Assembly (NCBI GenBank): GCA_021819725.1
Contig: JAKAQR010000099.1
Coordinates: 1-5,486, forward strand
Length of the DNA stretch: 5,486 bases
Source: Actinomycetes bacterium
GTDB taxonomy: Bacteria; Actinomycetota; Acidimicrobiia; Acidimicrobiales; Acidimicrobiaceae
Direction of reading: 5' to 3'
In this document: positions 1 through 5,486 of the stretch, piece by piece
How positions within the stretch are numbered: position 1 is the stretch's first letter
How the letters are laid out: each line of letters opens with the position of its first letter
The notes under the pieces: model-generated
The model's database searches: none
The model's input: the letters and a program-made list of their open reading frames with translations, nothing else
What the model was told of the DNA's origin: nothing
Program-made: the position numbers and the translations under genes

Positions 1-197
1 ACGGCCTCACTGGCCTGACCGGTTCGCATCCACTCAACGCCCCGATCGTCGGCATGGCGGCGGCCCCCAATGGGGGAGGCTATTGGCTCGTAGCCGCCGA
101 TGGCGGGGTGTTCGACTTTGGTGACGCACCCTTCGAAGGGAGTCTCGGAGGTCAGACGATATCGGGCCGTATCGTCGCGATCGCTGCCGCTCCCAAC
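1..197 (+). repeat. Terminal unit(s) of the GYWLVxxDGGVFxFG extracellular repeat
   Basis: The translation starts inside a [16 protein letters not shown] linker segment, which matches the inter-unit linkers GLSGAHPLAAPIVGMA of the minus-strand protein at 3568-5406. One [21 protein letters not shown] core follows. The last linker is shortened ([18 protein letters not shown]) before the Ig-like domain. More units presumably lie upstream of the window. This is the same module as in the other secreted protein, with divergent DNA. Confidence 0.8.
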
Positions 198-1199
198 CCT
201 ACCCCGGTTATCACTACGACAGCCCTGCCAGGTGCGATTGTGGGCCAACCCTACAGCTCGTCGGTCGCTGTCGAGAGTTCTGAGACCACGACAGCACTTA
301 CGGCATCCGGTCTGCCGACCGGACTGACGTTAACCCAGAGCGGAACGATTCAAGGTACACCGACCACTCCGGGGTTGTCGAGGATCACACTGACTGCTAC
401 GGCCCCCAATGGGGCGTCCAGTACCCGGTCTTTCGATCTCGTTGTTACCCAGCCACTCCAAGGTGCGGTCGCTGCACCGACGCCACAGGCGTCATCGAAC
501 TGGTCTGGCTACTATGTCGAACCAGGAAGTTTTGACGCGATTACCGGCACCTTCACCGTCCCGGGACTCTCCGCGAACCAGCCCTCCTACTGCGCTAGTG
601 TGCAAGGGACGCCGAGCTGCTCGCTGTCCGAATGGGTCGGCGTCGATGGCGCAAACAACAGTTCGTTGATTCAGGCCGGAGTCGAACTCACACCGGAGGG
701 CAACGGCTCCACCTATCAGATCTACCCGTGGTGGGAGATCCTCCCTAACGTCCAGACCGATGTCACCACCCTCACCATCTCAGCCGGCGACCAGGTGACG
801 GTCAGCATCTTTCGCGCCACCAATACGAACAACTGGGAGATCCAGATCGTCGACGATACCACCGGTCGCGGGTTCACCACGACCCAGCCATACAACGGAC
901 CTGGCACTTCAGCAGAGTGGATTGTCGAGGCACCATCGACGACGAGTCAGACGATCCTTGAGGTGCCAATCATGAGCTCGCCGATTCGTTTCTCAAGCCT
1001 CGGAGTCAACACGATCAGCGGCGGATCCATCTCGAGTGAGATCCAGAGTTTCCTCTGTCAGGTAACACCCGAACAGCCAGGATTGGTATCGAACAACGGT
1101 TTCCAAGTGACCCAGCTCACCAGCACGCCTACCACCGGACCCTGCGCCTCCTCGTTGTTGAACTCTACGGCCCATCGTGGCACCACGGTGGTGCCCTGA
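1..1199 (+). CDS. Secreted G1 (eqolisin-type) glutamic peptidase with repeat module and He_PIG Ig-like domain (5' partial)
   Basis: The reading frame is open to the left edge (first whole codon at position 3), so the start and signal peptide lie outside; the Met at 54 is inside a repeat and is not the start. Residues below are numbered from that Met. Residues 1-48 carry the end of the [17 protein letters not shown] repeat module. Residues 50-133 resemble a He_PIG/cadherin-like Ig domain ([19 protein letters not shown]). From about 147 a G1 peptidase domain begins with SSNWSGYYV and continues through [29 protein letters not shown] and AEWIVEAP. Known eqolisins use a Gln/Glu dyad; here these are Q207 (672-674) and E288 (915-917), so the enzyme looks intact. 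C180, C189, C335 and C364 could form disulfides. Known relatives are secreted acid endopeptidases; extracellular proteolysis at low pH is inferred. No C-terminal anchor is visible. It probably forms its own transcription unit, with a hairpin following the stop. Confidence 0.88.
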   Translation, partial: GLTGLTGSHPLNAPIVGMAAAPNGGGYWLVAADGGVFDFGDAPFEGSLGGQTISGRIVAIAAAPNPTPVITTTALPGAIVGQPYSSSVAVESSETTTALTASGLPTGLTLTQSGTIQGTPTTPGLSRITLTATAPNGASSTRSFDLVVTQPLQGAVAAPTPQASSNWSGYYVEPGSFDAITGTFTVPGLSANQPSYCASVQGTPSCSLSEWVGVDGANNSSLIQAGVELTPEGNGSTYQIYPWWEILPNVQTDVTTLTISAGDQVTVSIFRATNTNNWEIQIVDDTTGRGFTTTQPYNGPGTSAEWIVEAPSTTSQTILEVPIMSSPIRFSSLGVNTISGGSISSEIQSFLCQVTPEQPGLVSNNGFQVTQLTSTPTTGPCASSLLNSTAHRGTTVVP

Positions 1200-1219
1200 G
1201 TACGCCGCCCAGGTCCAGT

Positions 1220-1248
1220 CGGCCACCAACCATGTCGGTTGGTGGCCG
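1220..1248 (+). terminator. Perfect 12-bp hairpin after the G1 peptidase gene
   Basis: CGGCCACCAACC (1220-1231) and GGTTGGTGGCCG (1237-1248) are perfect reverse complements around the 5-nt loop ATGTC. It starts 20 bases after the stop codon. There is only a short T-poor tail (TTCTGTG), so it is not a textbook U-tract terminator, though this is common in Actinobacteria. It separates the peptidase gene from the methyltransferase gene. Confidence 0.72.
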
Positions 1249-1274
1249 TTCTGTGAGCCGAACCAAGCTAGCCT
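1246..1274 (+). promoter_or_regulatory. Possible -10 element for a near-leaderless methyltransferase transcript
   Basis: TAGCCT at 1269-1274 fits the relaxed actinobacterial -10 form TANNNT and ends nine bases before the ATG at 1284. A transcript would start within a few bases of that ATG, consistent with the lack of any Shine-Dalgarno sequence. No good -35 is seen (the 17-bp position, 1246-1251, reads CCGTTC and touches the preceding hairpin). The surrounding decamer AAGCTAGCCT recurs with one change at 2321-2330, upstream of the radical SAM gene. Confidence 0.28.
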
Positions 1275-1283
1275 TTGACTACC

Positions 1284-2099
1284 ATGTGTGCTGATACGCG
1301 TCGCAGAGTCGATCCCTCCTACCTGGTCAACTATGCCTATGCTGACCGGGCTCGACTGGGGTCACGCATTGCCCTGTATGGCCTACAGGAGCCGAGGATC
1401 GATCTTGTTGCACAGGTATGTGGGGCCCTTGGTCCGACGGACGGGCTGAAGATCCTCGACGTCGGGACTGGTGATGGGCGCTATGCACGAGCGATAGCGA
1501 GGTCCGGAGCCAATGTCACTGCGCTTGACCTCTCCTTGGGCATGGTGTCCGAGGTTGAGGGAGTTTGGGCCAGGTTATGCGCCGATGCGCAGCGGTTGCC
1601 ATTCCGCGACGGCTCAATCGATCGCCTGATCGCCGCCCATATGCTCTATCATCTCGCACGTCCGGAGCACGCTTTGGCGGAGTTCGCAAGAGTTCTGACC
1701 GCCAATGGGGTCACGGTGGTAACCTCCAACACCGAACGACACCTGTCCGAGATGGCGCGCATCTGGAATGAGTCACTTATGGTCCAGGGGCTCGATCCGA
1801 CCGACTCCAATCTCGCACTGAGGAACCTCGAACTTCCCGTCGACCGCCTCCTTGCCGATCTCGAGGTCACTTTTGGTCGTGTTGAGTCGCGACTACTCAC
1901 GAGTTCGCTCCGCTGCGACGAGGTCGAGCCGGTCGTGCGCTATGTGGCATCCACCACGGCTGCTATGACGACCAGTGAGCTCGGCCACGATGTTGTCACA
2001 CCCTTCGGTGAGCAGGTTCGGAGGTTTATTGAGCGCGACGGAGGTTTTGAGGTAACTACGGAGGTTGTTCTTATCAGCTGCACTGAGCCGATCCGATAG
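1284..2099 (+). CDS. Class I SAM-dependent methyltransferase (Methyltransf_11-like)
   Basis: This 271-residue protein has a Rossmann methyltransferase core. Motif I is ILDVGTGDGRYA (residues 58-69), with the acidic ribose-binding residue in LDLS at 82, then DAQRLPFRDGSIDRLIAAHMLYHL (split here as DAQRLPF at 101-107 and DRLIAAHMLYHL at 113-124), then HALAEFARVLTANGVTVVTS. The N-terminal YLVNYAYADRARLGSRIALYG resembles the short cap seen in many actinobacterial small-molecule methyltransferases. Residues 150-271 probably form a substrate-binding lid; the substrate cannot be read from sequence. It should be cytoplasmic and soluble. ATG at 1284 was chosen; an in-frame TTG at 1275 would add three residues. 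Neither has a Shine-Dalgarno sequence, suggesting leaderless translation. The radical SAM gene lies 310 bases downstream on the same strand; shared function is possible but unproven. Confidence 0.87.
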   Translation: MCADTRRRVDPSYLVNYAYADRARLGSRIALYGLQEPRIDLVAQVCGALGPTDGLKILDVGTGDGRYARAIARSGANVTALDLSLGMVSEVEGVWARLCADAQRLPFRDGSIDRLIAAHMLYHLARPEHALAEFARVLTANGVTVVTSNTERHLSEMARIWNESLMVQGLDPTDSNLALRNLELPVDRLLADLEVTFGRVESRLLTSSLRCDEVEPVVRYVASTTAAMTTSELGHDVVTPFGEQVRRFIERDGGFEVTTEVVLISCTEPIR

Positions 2100-2173
2100 C
2101 CCTTCGACGAAAGCGGCCATACCCTGGAGCGAAAGACCCAAGCGGCGCCTTTTGACTGTTAATTGCTCCAATA

Positions 2174-2194
2174 GTCGGCGGTGGAGCCGCTGAT
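2174..2194 (+). terminator. Possible terminator hairpin of the methyltransferase gene
   Basis: GTCGGCGG (2174-2181) pairs with CCGCTGAT (2187-2194) around the loop TGGAG. This gives eight pairs, two of them G-U. It starts about 75 bases after the stop codon and has no T-run, so termination is only a possibility. Confidence 0.3.
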
Positions 2195-2262
2195 CCTGAC
2201 CAACAGGGTGGTCATCGGGTAGCTCGACCGTGGGTTGTGCGACCCAGGGCTACGCGACAAGA

Positions 2263-2283
2263 GTCGAAGGTCCCTTTTTCGAC
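2263..2283. promoter_or_regulatory. Inverted repeat upstream of the radical SAM gene promoter
   Basis: GTCGAA (2263-2268) and TTCGAC (2278-2283) are perfect reverse complements separated by nine bases, ending 18 bases before the proposed -35. A regulator-binding site or a small hairpin are both possible. The right arm lies in TCGACCGT, which also occurs at 2224-2231. Such a short palindrome can arise by chance. Confidence 0.22.
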
Positions 2284-2301
2284 CGTTGTGATGATCCCAG
2301 T

Positions 2302-2330
2302 TTGTGCATTGGGCAACGTGAACCTAGCCT
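2302..2330 (+). promoter_or_regulatory. Candidate promoter of the radical SAM gene
   Basis: TTGTGC (2302-2307) and TAGCCT (2325-2330) are separated by 17 bases. They match the conserved TTG and TANNNT parts of housekeeping actinobacterial promoters. The transcript would carry a leader of roughly 70 bases to the ATG at 2410. The -10 region AACCTAGCCT is nearly the same decamer as the one just before the methyltransferase start, hinting at shared control. Confidence 0.35.
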
Positions 2331-2394
2331 GGAGGGGGGCCGTCTTGGTGATCGCTCGTTGGAGATTCCATAGACGACAGGGAAGATGTTTGTG

Positions 2395-2401
2395 AAGGTG
2401 G
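2395..2401 (+). promoter_or_regulatory. Ribosome binding site favouring the ATG at 2410
   Basis: AAGGTGG differs by one base from the ideal AAGGAGG and sits eight bases before ATG 2410. The upstream in-frame ATG at 2386 is preceded by AGGGA only two bases away, which is too close. Choosing 2410 also puts the conserved FWETTKAC segment near the N-terminus, as is usual for these enzymes. Confidence 0.5.
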
Positions 2402-2409
2402 ACACTACG

Positions 2410-3507
2410 ATGACGACGCGCGAGATGCTCTATGACAGGGTTCCCCAGCTGGTGTTTTGGGAGACTACCAAGGCATGCCCGCTTGCCTGTCGTCATTGTC
2501 GGGCGAATGCAATCTCGTGTGGCCTTCCCGATCAGCTCACGACGCAAGAGGGCTTCGATCTGATCGATCAGATCGCCAGCTTTGGCCAACCAAGCCCGAT
2601 CCTCATTCTCACCGGAGGCGATGTCTTGATGCGTGAAGACCTCGACGAGCTGATTGTGGCGTCGAAGCGACGAGGACTTCGCGTTGCACTCGCACCGGCA
2701 GTGAGCCCGTTGCTTTCACCCCAGCGAGCTGCAAGTCTGCGCTCTTTGGGCATACGTTCGGTATCGATCTCCCTTGACGGTGTTGGAGCTGTGCATGATC
2801 GGGTGCGAGGCGTCGACGGTCACTTTGACCAAACAGTGCAAGCGATCGACCTATTGCTAGAGCATGGTTTCGTGGTGCAGGTGAACTCGACAGTCATGGT
2901 CGACACGGTGGATGAGCTGCCAAAGATTGTCGCCTTCCTCCTCGCCAAGCAGTTGAGAATATGGGAAGTATTCTTCGTTATTGAGGTTGGGAGGGGGGTG
3001 TCGATGCTGTCGCTGGCTCCGAGCGAAAACGAGGATGTCGCAAATTTTCTCTACGATATGAGCGGTTACGGGCTGGTGGTGCGCACTGTCGAGGCACCGT
3101 TCTTTCGGCGGGTAGTGCGCCGGCGCCAAGATGGCGAGGTGCCCGAGCATGGCCCGCTCTACCAGGACCTCATCGCTAACGTACAACGCCGCGTGGGGGC
3201 ACCGCTGCACCAGAACCGCGTAGCGCTGGGGAACACCCGCGATGGTAAGGGCATCATCTTTGTGGCCCACAACGGTGATGTCTACCCCTCCGGCTTCTTG
3301 CCGTTGACCCTTGGTTCGGTGCGCAACGCCTCGCTGGTCTCCATCTATCAGGATGATGCGCTGTTGCGGGACATTCGCGCGGCACAATTTACTGGTAGCT
3401 GTGGTAGCTGTGACTATCGAGATCTCTGTGGCGGATCGCGCTCACGCGCCTTCGCTGCTTTCGGCGATCCGCTGGCATCTGACCCCGCGTGCGGGTGGGT
3501 AGCCTAG
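2410..3507 (+). CDS. Radical SAM protein with C-terminal Twitch/SPASM-type Fe-S domain
   Basis: A 365-residue protein. VFWETTKACPLACRHCRANA holds the radical SAM CxxxCxxC motif (C23, C27, C30) that binds the 4Fe-4S cluster cleaving S-adenosylmethionine. TGGD (68-71) is the usual GGE-type SAM-contacting motif, and VSISLDG (118-124) is a barrel strand. The C-terminal part reads VAHNGDVYPSGFLPLTLGSVRN and then CGSCDYRDLCGGSRSRAF. C331, C334, C340 and C361 would ligate one auxiliary cluster (CX2CX5CX20C). The SPASM cysteine expected after 'VYP' is Ser, and CGGxR has Ser where NirJ/AhbC-type enzymes have Cys, so only one auxiliary cluster is expected. From memory it matches the family labelled TIGR04053, related to heme d1/alternative heme enzymes; its reaction is unknown to me. 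Cytoplasmic. An alternative start at 2386 gives 373 residues. It converges on the CAP-like gene, and no precursor-peptide gene was found nearby. Confidence 0.88.
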   Translation: MTTREMLYDRVPQLVFWETTKACPLACRHCRANAISCGLPDQLTTQEGFDLIDQIASFGQPSPILILTGGDVLMREDLDELIVASKRRGLRVALAPAVSPLLSPQRAASLRSLGIRSVSISLDGVGAVHDRVRGVDGHFDQTVQAIDLLLEHGFVVQVNSTVMVDTVDELPKIVAFLLAKQLRIWEVFFVIEVGRGVSMLSLAPSENEDVANFLYDMSGYGLVVRTVEAPFFRRVVRRRQDGEVPEHGPLYQDLIANVQRRVGAPLHQNRVALGNTRDGKGIIFVAHNGDVYPSGFLPLTLGSVRNASLVSIYQDDALLRDIRAAQFTGSCGSCDYRDLCGGSRSRAFAAFGDPLASDPACGWVA

Positions 3508-3520
3508 CAGGGCGCGACCA

Positions 3521-3552
3521 AAGGGTCGCCGCCCACGAGGGCAGCGACCCTT
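3521..3552. terminator. Shared bidirectional terminator between convergent genes
   Basis: Arms 3521-3534 (AAGGGTCGCCGCCC) and 3539-3552 (GGGCAGCGACCCTT) flank the loop ACGA, giving a 14-position stem with one flaw. That position is a C·A mismatch in plus-strand RNA but a G·U wobble in minus-strand RNA. It sits in the 60-base gap between the stops at 3507 (+) and 3568 (-), 13 bases after the former and 15 after the latter. Confidence 0.85.
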
Positions 3553-3567
3553 ATGGAGTCGCATGGT

Positions 3568-5406
3568 TTAGGTTCGGGGATTCGCGCCAGCCGCTACGGC
3601 TTGTGCCCAGGTGTAGCTGTAGGACACGGAGTTCAGCTGGGAGTTGGAGACCTCGGTGAGTACCGTTGCGTCAGACTCAAAGCCTGCCCAACCCCCGAGT
3701 GAAGATTCGTTGATGCTCGCTGCTCCCATGACGGGGGTATACCCTGCGACATCGGAGATGAGGATATTCGCGCGATGGCCCCAACACCCGGACGAGGTTG
3801 GACTTGTGCACGCCAGGTTACTCGTGTTGCCCGCGCCTCCCCAGCCGTCGTTGTACATCCAGTCGTACATGCTTCCTGCCGTGGAGAAGTCTTCGGCCCA
3901 GTTCGCCCACAGACCCATGGCCCAGGGGCCGGTCGAGAAGGTCGCCTGTGAGATTGGCGGGTCGGCGTTGGCCGATGAGCCTTGAGCGGCCAACGCATTG
4001 AGCGAATTCACCAATCCGTACACCGGCGTGAGGCCGCGAGAGACTCGAGCTTCGTTGACGAGGACGAAGAGCTGGTCGATTGCAGGGAGCTGGTAGAAGT
4101 TGCCAGGCAAGGTCATCGCAGGTAACCCCTGAGACGCTCGAGCGTTGTTCAGGGCACTCACCGCGGCTTGTTCGCAGGCAACGCTGTTGGCAAGCTGGCC
4201 GGCCGTGACATCGGCGCTACAGCTGGCGTAGTAGTTGGGACTCGGCGCAATGTTGGCCGACGGATTGAGTAGTGACCCTGCTGGAGGCGGGCTCTGGCCC
4301 GAGGTGCTCGTCGGCACCGCGTTGGCCTTTGGAACTTGGGTGGTGTTGGTGGGCTGAGGTTTGGCGGCTCCCGGTGTTGGCAGCCCTGGTACGTCACCCT
4401 CGTTGGGGGCGCTACCGAAGTTGTAGACGGTGCCATCACTCCCCACCAGCCAGTAGCCGTTGCCACTGGGATCCGCGGTCATCGAGACGATAGGAGCGGG
4501 CAGTGGGTGGCTTCCGCCAAGGCCGGTATAGCCCTTTGACGCCACGTCACCCTCGTTGGGGGCGCTACCGAAGTTGTAGACGGTTCCGGTCGATGAGACG
4601 AGCCAGTAGCCGGTACCGTTTGGGGTAGCAACCGCCCCCACGATCCGGCCGTTGAGCGGGTGGCTTCCGCCAAGGCCGGTATAGCCCTTTGAGTAGGTCG
4701 AGCCGTAGAACTTTGCATTGCCGAAGTCAAAGACGCCACCGTCGGCAGCCACCAGCCAGTAGCCCCCTCCGTTGGGTGTTGGAACCATAGCGACGATCGG
4801 GGCTGCCAACGGGTGTGCCCCGGAGAGTCCAGTGATGCCATAGGTATAGGTCGAGCCATAGAAGTGCGCTCCACCGAAGTCAAAGACGCCACCGTCGGCA
4901 GCCACCAGCCAGTAGCCATTCCCCGAAGGGCTCGGAGCCATGCCGACGATCGGGGCTGCCAACGGGTGTGCCCCGGAGAGTCCAGTGATGCCATAGGTAT
5001 AGGTCGAGCCATAGAAGTGCGCTCCACCGAAGTTGAACACGCCACCGTCTTTGGCCACCAGCCAGTACCCATTCCCTGTGGAGTTCGTGGCCATGCCGAC
5101 GATCGGGGCCGCCAATGGGTGTGCCCCGGAGAGTCCGGTAAGCCCATCGGTGTAGGTGTTACCTTCAAAAGGTGCATCTCCGAAGTTGAAGATCCCACCA
5201 TCTTGGGCAGCAACGAGGTAGCCGTTGCCGCTTGGACTCGCTGCAATGGCCGCGATTGGCCAAGCAGCCGTTACTCGGGTTTGCACCGCCCTCGGAACGG
5301 GCCTGACCGTAGCGGTGGTGACGCTCGTAGCTCCGATACCGATGAGGCTGAGGCCTCCCGAAAGTGCGAGTGTTCCTAACAGTCGTAGTGCCATCTTTGG
5401 CGCCAT
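3568..5406 (-). CDS. Secreted protein with six 51-residue GYWLVxxDGG repeats and a C-terminal CAP-like (SCP/PR-1) domain
   Basis: A 612-residue exported protein. Residues 1-30 form a signal peptide (K4 and R8, then a hydrophobic stretch to about 26; cleavage near 27-33). Residues 56-346 are six tandem repeats: cores GNGYWLV..DGGVF.FG.A.F.GS with linkers TGLSGAHPLAAPIVGMA. Residues 347-390 are a Pro/Thr/Ser-rich linker. Residues 391-612 look like a divergent CAP domain: FVLVNEARVSRGLTPV (447-462), E505 in NWAEDFS, YDWMYNDGW (514-522) and GCWGHRANIL (540-549). H544 and E505 fit CAP site residues, but the first His of the usual tetrad is not obvious. C396, C410, C533 and C541 could form disulfides. 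Start at 5406 follows a perfect AAGGAGG ten bases away; a frame-extending ATG at 5433 lies upstream of that site and is rejected. No sorting signal or C-terminal membrane anchor is seen. Function is unknown; CAP proteins vary widely (wall-associated, lipid-binding, proteolytic). Confidence 0.87.
   Translation of the reverse strand: MAPKMALRLLGTLALSGGLSLIGIGATSVTTATVRPVPRAVQTRVTAAWPIAAIAASPSGNGYLVAAQDGGIFNFGDAPFEGNTYTDGLTGLSGAHPLAAPIVGMATNSTGNGYWLVAKDGGVFNFGGAHFYGSTYTYGITGLSGAHPLAAPIVGMAPSPSGNGYWLVAADGGVFDFGGAHFYGSTYTYGITGLSGAHPLAAPIVAMVPTPNGGGYWLVAADGGVFDFGNAKFYGSTYSKGYTGLGGSHPLNGRIVGAVATPNGTGYWLVSSTGTVYNFGSAPNEGDVASKGYTGLGGSHPLPAPIVSMTADPSGNGYWLVGSDGTVYNFGSAPNEGDVPGLPTPGAAKPQPTNTTQVPKANAVPTSTSGQSPPPAGSLLNPSANIAPSPNYYASCSADVTAGQLANSVACEQAAVSALNNARASQGLPAMTLPGNFYQLPAIDQLFVLVNEARVSRGLTPVYGLVNSLNALAAQGSSANADPPISQATFSTGPWAMGLWANWAEDFSTAGSMYDWMYNDGWGGAGNTSNLACTSPTSSGCWGHRANILISDVAGYTPVMGAASINESSLGGWAGFESDATVLTEVSNSQLNSVSYSYTWAQAVAAGANPRT
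4369..5241 (-). repeat. Six tandem 153-bp coding repeats (51 residues each)
   Basis: Units begin at protein residues 56, 107, 158, 209, 260 and 311; the last is truncated into the linker. Spacing is exactly 51 residues. Units 1-4 have the DGGVFxFGxAxFxG core; units 5-6 form a subtype with GTVYNFGSAPNEGD. The blade-like length and repeating W/DG/FG pattern suggest a six-bladed beta-propeller or similar all-beta array, which is inference. The module recurs in the G1 peptidase gene at the left edge. Confidence 0.88.
4791..5033 (-). repeat. 90-bp identical direct repeat within adjacent units 2 and 3
   Basis: By direct reading, 4791-4880 and 4944-5033 are identical over 90 bases, offset 153. Shorter exact copies at the same offset are 4721-4764 with 4874-4917 (44 bases), 4505-4539 with 4658-4692 (35 bases) and 4391-4431 with 4544-4584 (41 bases). 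This points to recent unit duplication or gene conversion. Confidence 0.9.
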
Positions 5407-5416
5407 TTCGATCCAT

Positions 5417-5423
5417 CCTCCTT
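5417..5423 (-). promoter_or_regulatory. Strong Shine-Dalgarno of the CAP-like repeat protein
   Basis: The minus strand reads AAGGAGG, a full match to the anti-SD, ten bases before ATG 5406-5404. This fixes the start at the MAPKMALRLL signal peptide. An out-of-frame ATG (5416-5414) abuts the site and would give an 83-codon shadow frame. Confidence 0.8.
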
Positions 5424-5479
5424 GTAGGCCCATCAGTGCGACTCCATAACGGAATGAAAACGCCTACAGTGAGGAGTAT

Positions 5480-5486
5480 CGGAGGA
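5480..5486 (+). promoter_or_regulatory. Possible ribosome binding site of a divergent gene beyond the window
   Basis: CGGAGGA at the last seven bases resembles a Shine-Dalgarno on the plus strand, about 75 bases upstream of and divergent from the CAP-like gene. TACAGT at 5465-5470 could be a -10 but has no matching -35. The gene itself, if any, lies outside the window. Confidence 0.28.

Larger units (their letters stand above)
2100..2409 (+). other. Gene-free spacer between methyltransferase and radical SAM genes
   Basis: About 310 bases with no convincing gene on either strand. It contains a hairpin near 2174-2194, a 6-bp inverted repeat at 2263-2283, an 8-base direct repeat TCGACCGT (2224-2231 and 2279-2286), a promoter-like pair at 2302-2330 and a purine-rich ribosome-site candidate at 2395-2401. 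A 34-codon ATG frame at 2291-2395 has no ribosome site and no recognisable peptide features. An upstream ATG at 2386 could extend the downstream gene into this spacer by eight codons. Confidence 0.6.

Noticed and set aside
1893..2171. A 92-codon minus-strand frame across the end of the methyltransferase gene
   Set aside because: It overlaps the well-supported methyltransferase coding sequence and shows no recognisable motifs.
2291..2395. A 34-codon plus-strand frame (MIPVCALGNVNLAW...) that could be a precursor or leader peptide for the radical SAM enzyme
   Set aside because: No ribosome binding site, only one internal Cys plus one near the end, no leader/core pattern, and it would contain the proposed promoter's -10.
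2212..2589. A 125-codon minus-strand frame overlapping the start of the radical SAM gene
   Set aside because: Most of it is a shadow of the spacer and the coding start; composition is unlike a real protein and no domain is recognisable.
4369..5241. A CRISPR-like array, because of regularly spaced identical blocks
   Set aside because: The period is 153 bp, there are no short repeats with unique spacers, and the region is one open coding frame.
4479..5246. A 255-codon minus-strand frame in another phase over the repeats
   Set aside because: The 153-bp period is a multiple of three, so all frames repeat; this one lacks a start context and conserved motifs.
4813..5379. A 188-codon plus-strand frame with its own internal repeats
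   Set aside because: It is the antisense of the 51-residue repeats, so its periodicity is inherited; the minus-strand frame has the signal peptide, conserved motifs and Shine-Dalgarno.
5165..5416. An 83-codon minus-strand frame (MDRNGAKDG...) starting at the ATG that abuts the Shine-Dalgarno
   Set aside because: The ATG lies directly against AAGGAGG, too close for initiation, and the in-frame product from 5406 has a clear signal peptide.

Overview
This 5.5-kb window is moderately GC-rich bacterial DNA. Actinobacterial origin is likely, and I favour an acidophile of the Acidimicrobiales (Ferrimicrobium/Acidimicrobium-like). This rests on two things: a tandem secreted repeat of the form NGxGYWLVxxDGGVFxFGxAxFxGS, which I associate with that group, and a G1 (eqolisin) glutamic peptidase, a family active at acidic pH. 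The taxonomic call is inference; no rRNA or other marker gene is present.

Layout: (1) Positions 1-1199 (+) hold the 3' part of a secreted protein. It has the end of the repeat module, an Ig-like He_PIG domain and a G1 glutamic peptidase domain with both expected catalytic residues; its start lies before the window. A perfect 12-bp hairpin follows. (2) Positions 1284-2099 (+) encode a class I SAM-dependent methyltransferase, apparently with little or no 5' leader. (3) Positions 2100-2409 are a gene-free spacer with hairpins and a possible promoter. (4) Positions 2410-3507 (+) encode a radical SAM enzyme with a C-terminal Twitch/SPASM-type region that appears to bind one auxiliary Fe-S cluster. 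(5) Positions 3521-3552 are a strong hairpin shared by two convergent genes. (6) Positions 3568-5406 (-) encode a 612-residue secreted protein with a signal peptide, six 51-residue repeats, a Pro/Thr/Ser-rich linker and a CAP-like (SCP/PR-1) domain. A consensus-like Shine-Dalgarno sequence at the right edge suggests a divergent gene just outside.

Working together: the two outer genes share one extracellular module joined to different C-terminal domains, one a glutamic peptidase and one CAP-like. The repeat may therefore be a surface-binding or scaffold module in a larger exported family. The two inner genes are cytoplasmic SAM-using enzymes that could act on one small molecule or tetrapyrrole. 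However, the long spacer with its own candidate promoter argues against a tight operon, and no precursor peptide is evident. The most noteworthy features are the repeat architecture (period exactly 153 bp, with a 90-bp stretch identical between two neighbouring copies) and the uncharacterised radical SAM/methyltransferase pair.
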